A model generated the notes under the pieces. The model had not been told where the DNA came from and made no database searches. It saw only the letters and a list, made by a program, of their open reading frames with translations. A DNA stretch of 48,828 nucleotides, from assembly GCA_016191165.1 (NCBI GenBank), contig JACPPF010000112.1, forward strand, positions 1 to 48,828, read 5' to 3'. The stretch's first letter is position 1; every line of letters begins with the position of its first letter. Both the position numbers and the translations under genes were made by a program. This DNA is from Planctomycetota bacterium (GTDB taxonomy: Bacteria; Planctomycetota; Planctomycetia; Gemmatales; Gemmataceae). Positions 48,825-48,828 of the stretch are shown here, piece after piece.

Positions 48825-48828
48825 AGGC

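Overview
The window reads as a high-GC planctomycete chromosome segment, probably near the Gemmataceae/Isosphaeraceae. Supporting signs are a complete Planctomycetes-Verrucomicrobia type bacterial microcompartment (BMC) operon, a very large pseudokinase gene, many palindromic intergenic repeats, weak or absent Shine-Dalgarno sites at several genes, and scattered PIN toxin pairs. No rRNA, tRNA or CRISPR array was seen.

Layout. 1-2.2 kb: right end of an integrated element whose large serine recombinase sits at the border; the element has cut a host secreted-protein gene at about 2.21 kb. 2.7-4.3 kb: unrecognised two-module coiled-coil protein. 4.27-4.92 kb: a REP-associated tyrosine transposase between two near-identical palindromic repeats. 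4.9-8.4 kb: a molybdopterin oxidoreductase of the FdhF/YdeP type and truD. 8.5-10.9 kb: a histidine kinase with a degenerate receiver, then a response regulator with an XRE-type DNA-binding domain. 10.9-20.2 kb: housekeeping and envelope genes (Gfo/Idh/MocA oxidoreductase, pgsA, S55-like secreted peptidase, PIN toxin pair, EamA transporter, DUF11-type surface protein, lipoprotein, glutamate dehydrogenase). 20.4-26.2 kb: CaiB/BaiF CoA-transferase, a dynamin-like GTPase broken by an in-frame TAG, a secernin-like Ntn hydrolase whose 3' end is duplicated on the other side of the dynamin gene, and a small phosphoesterase. 26.4-31.1 kb: a 1592-residue pseudokinase with three C2H2-like fingers of identical spacing.

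31.2-42.3 kb holds the BMC operon on the minus strand. Transcription probably starts near 42.3 kb: DeoR regulator, PduL, two BMC-H shell proteins, acetate kinase, BMC-P, CoA-acylating aldehyde dehydrogenase, BMC-P, RpiB-like protein, BMC-P, class II aldolase, a VapC pair, lactate/malate dehydrogenase, a four-helix-bundle protein and a beta/alpha-barrel protein. By analogy with the known planctomycete BMC, the aldolase splits a deoxy-sugar phosphate (fuculose or rhamnulose phosphate) to lactaldehyde plus DHAP. The dehydrogenase then makes lactyl-CoA, PduL lactyl-phosphate, and acetate kinase lactate plus ATP. Terminal amphipathic helices on the aldolase, dehydrogenase and PduL look like encapsulation peptides. 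This locus type is already known; what is unusual here is the palindromes in its gaps, one repeat inside the pduL coding sequence, and the inserted toxin pair.

42.5-48.8 kb: PLD-like nuclease, a ketol-acid-reductoisomerase-like protein lacking a key His, a DUF2007 protein, a secreted tandem heavy-metal-binding protein, a 350-bp nested palindrome, a membrane-anchored thioredoxin-like protein with an in-frame TGA followed by a SECIS-like hairpin (candidate selenoprotein), a secreted protein, and a partial gene at the right edge.

The two observations I rate highest are the candidate selenoprotein (45.94-46.97 kb) and the pseudokinase/zinc-finger giant (26.36-31.14 kb).
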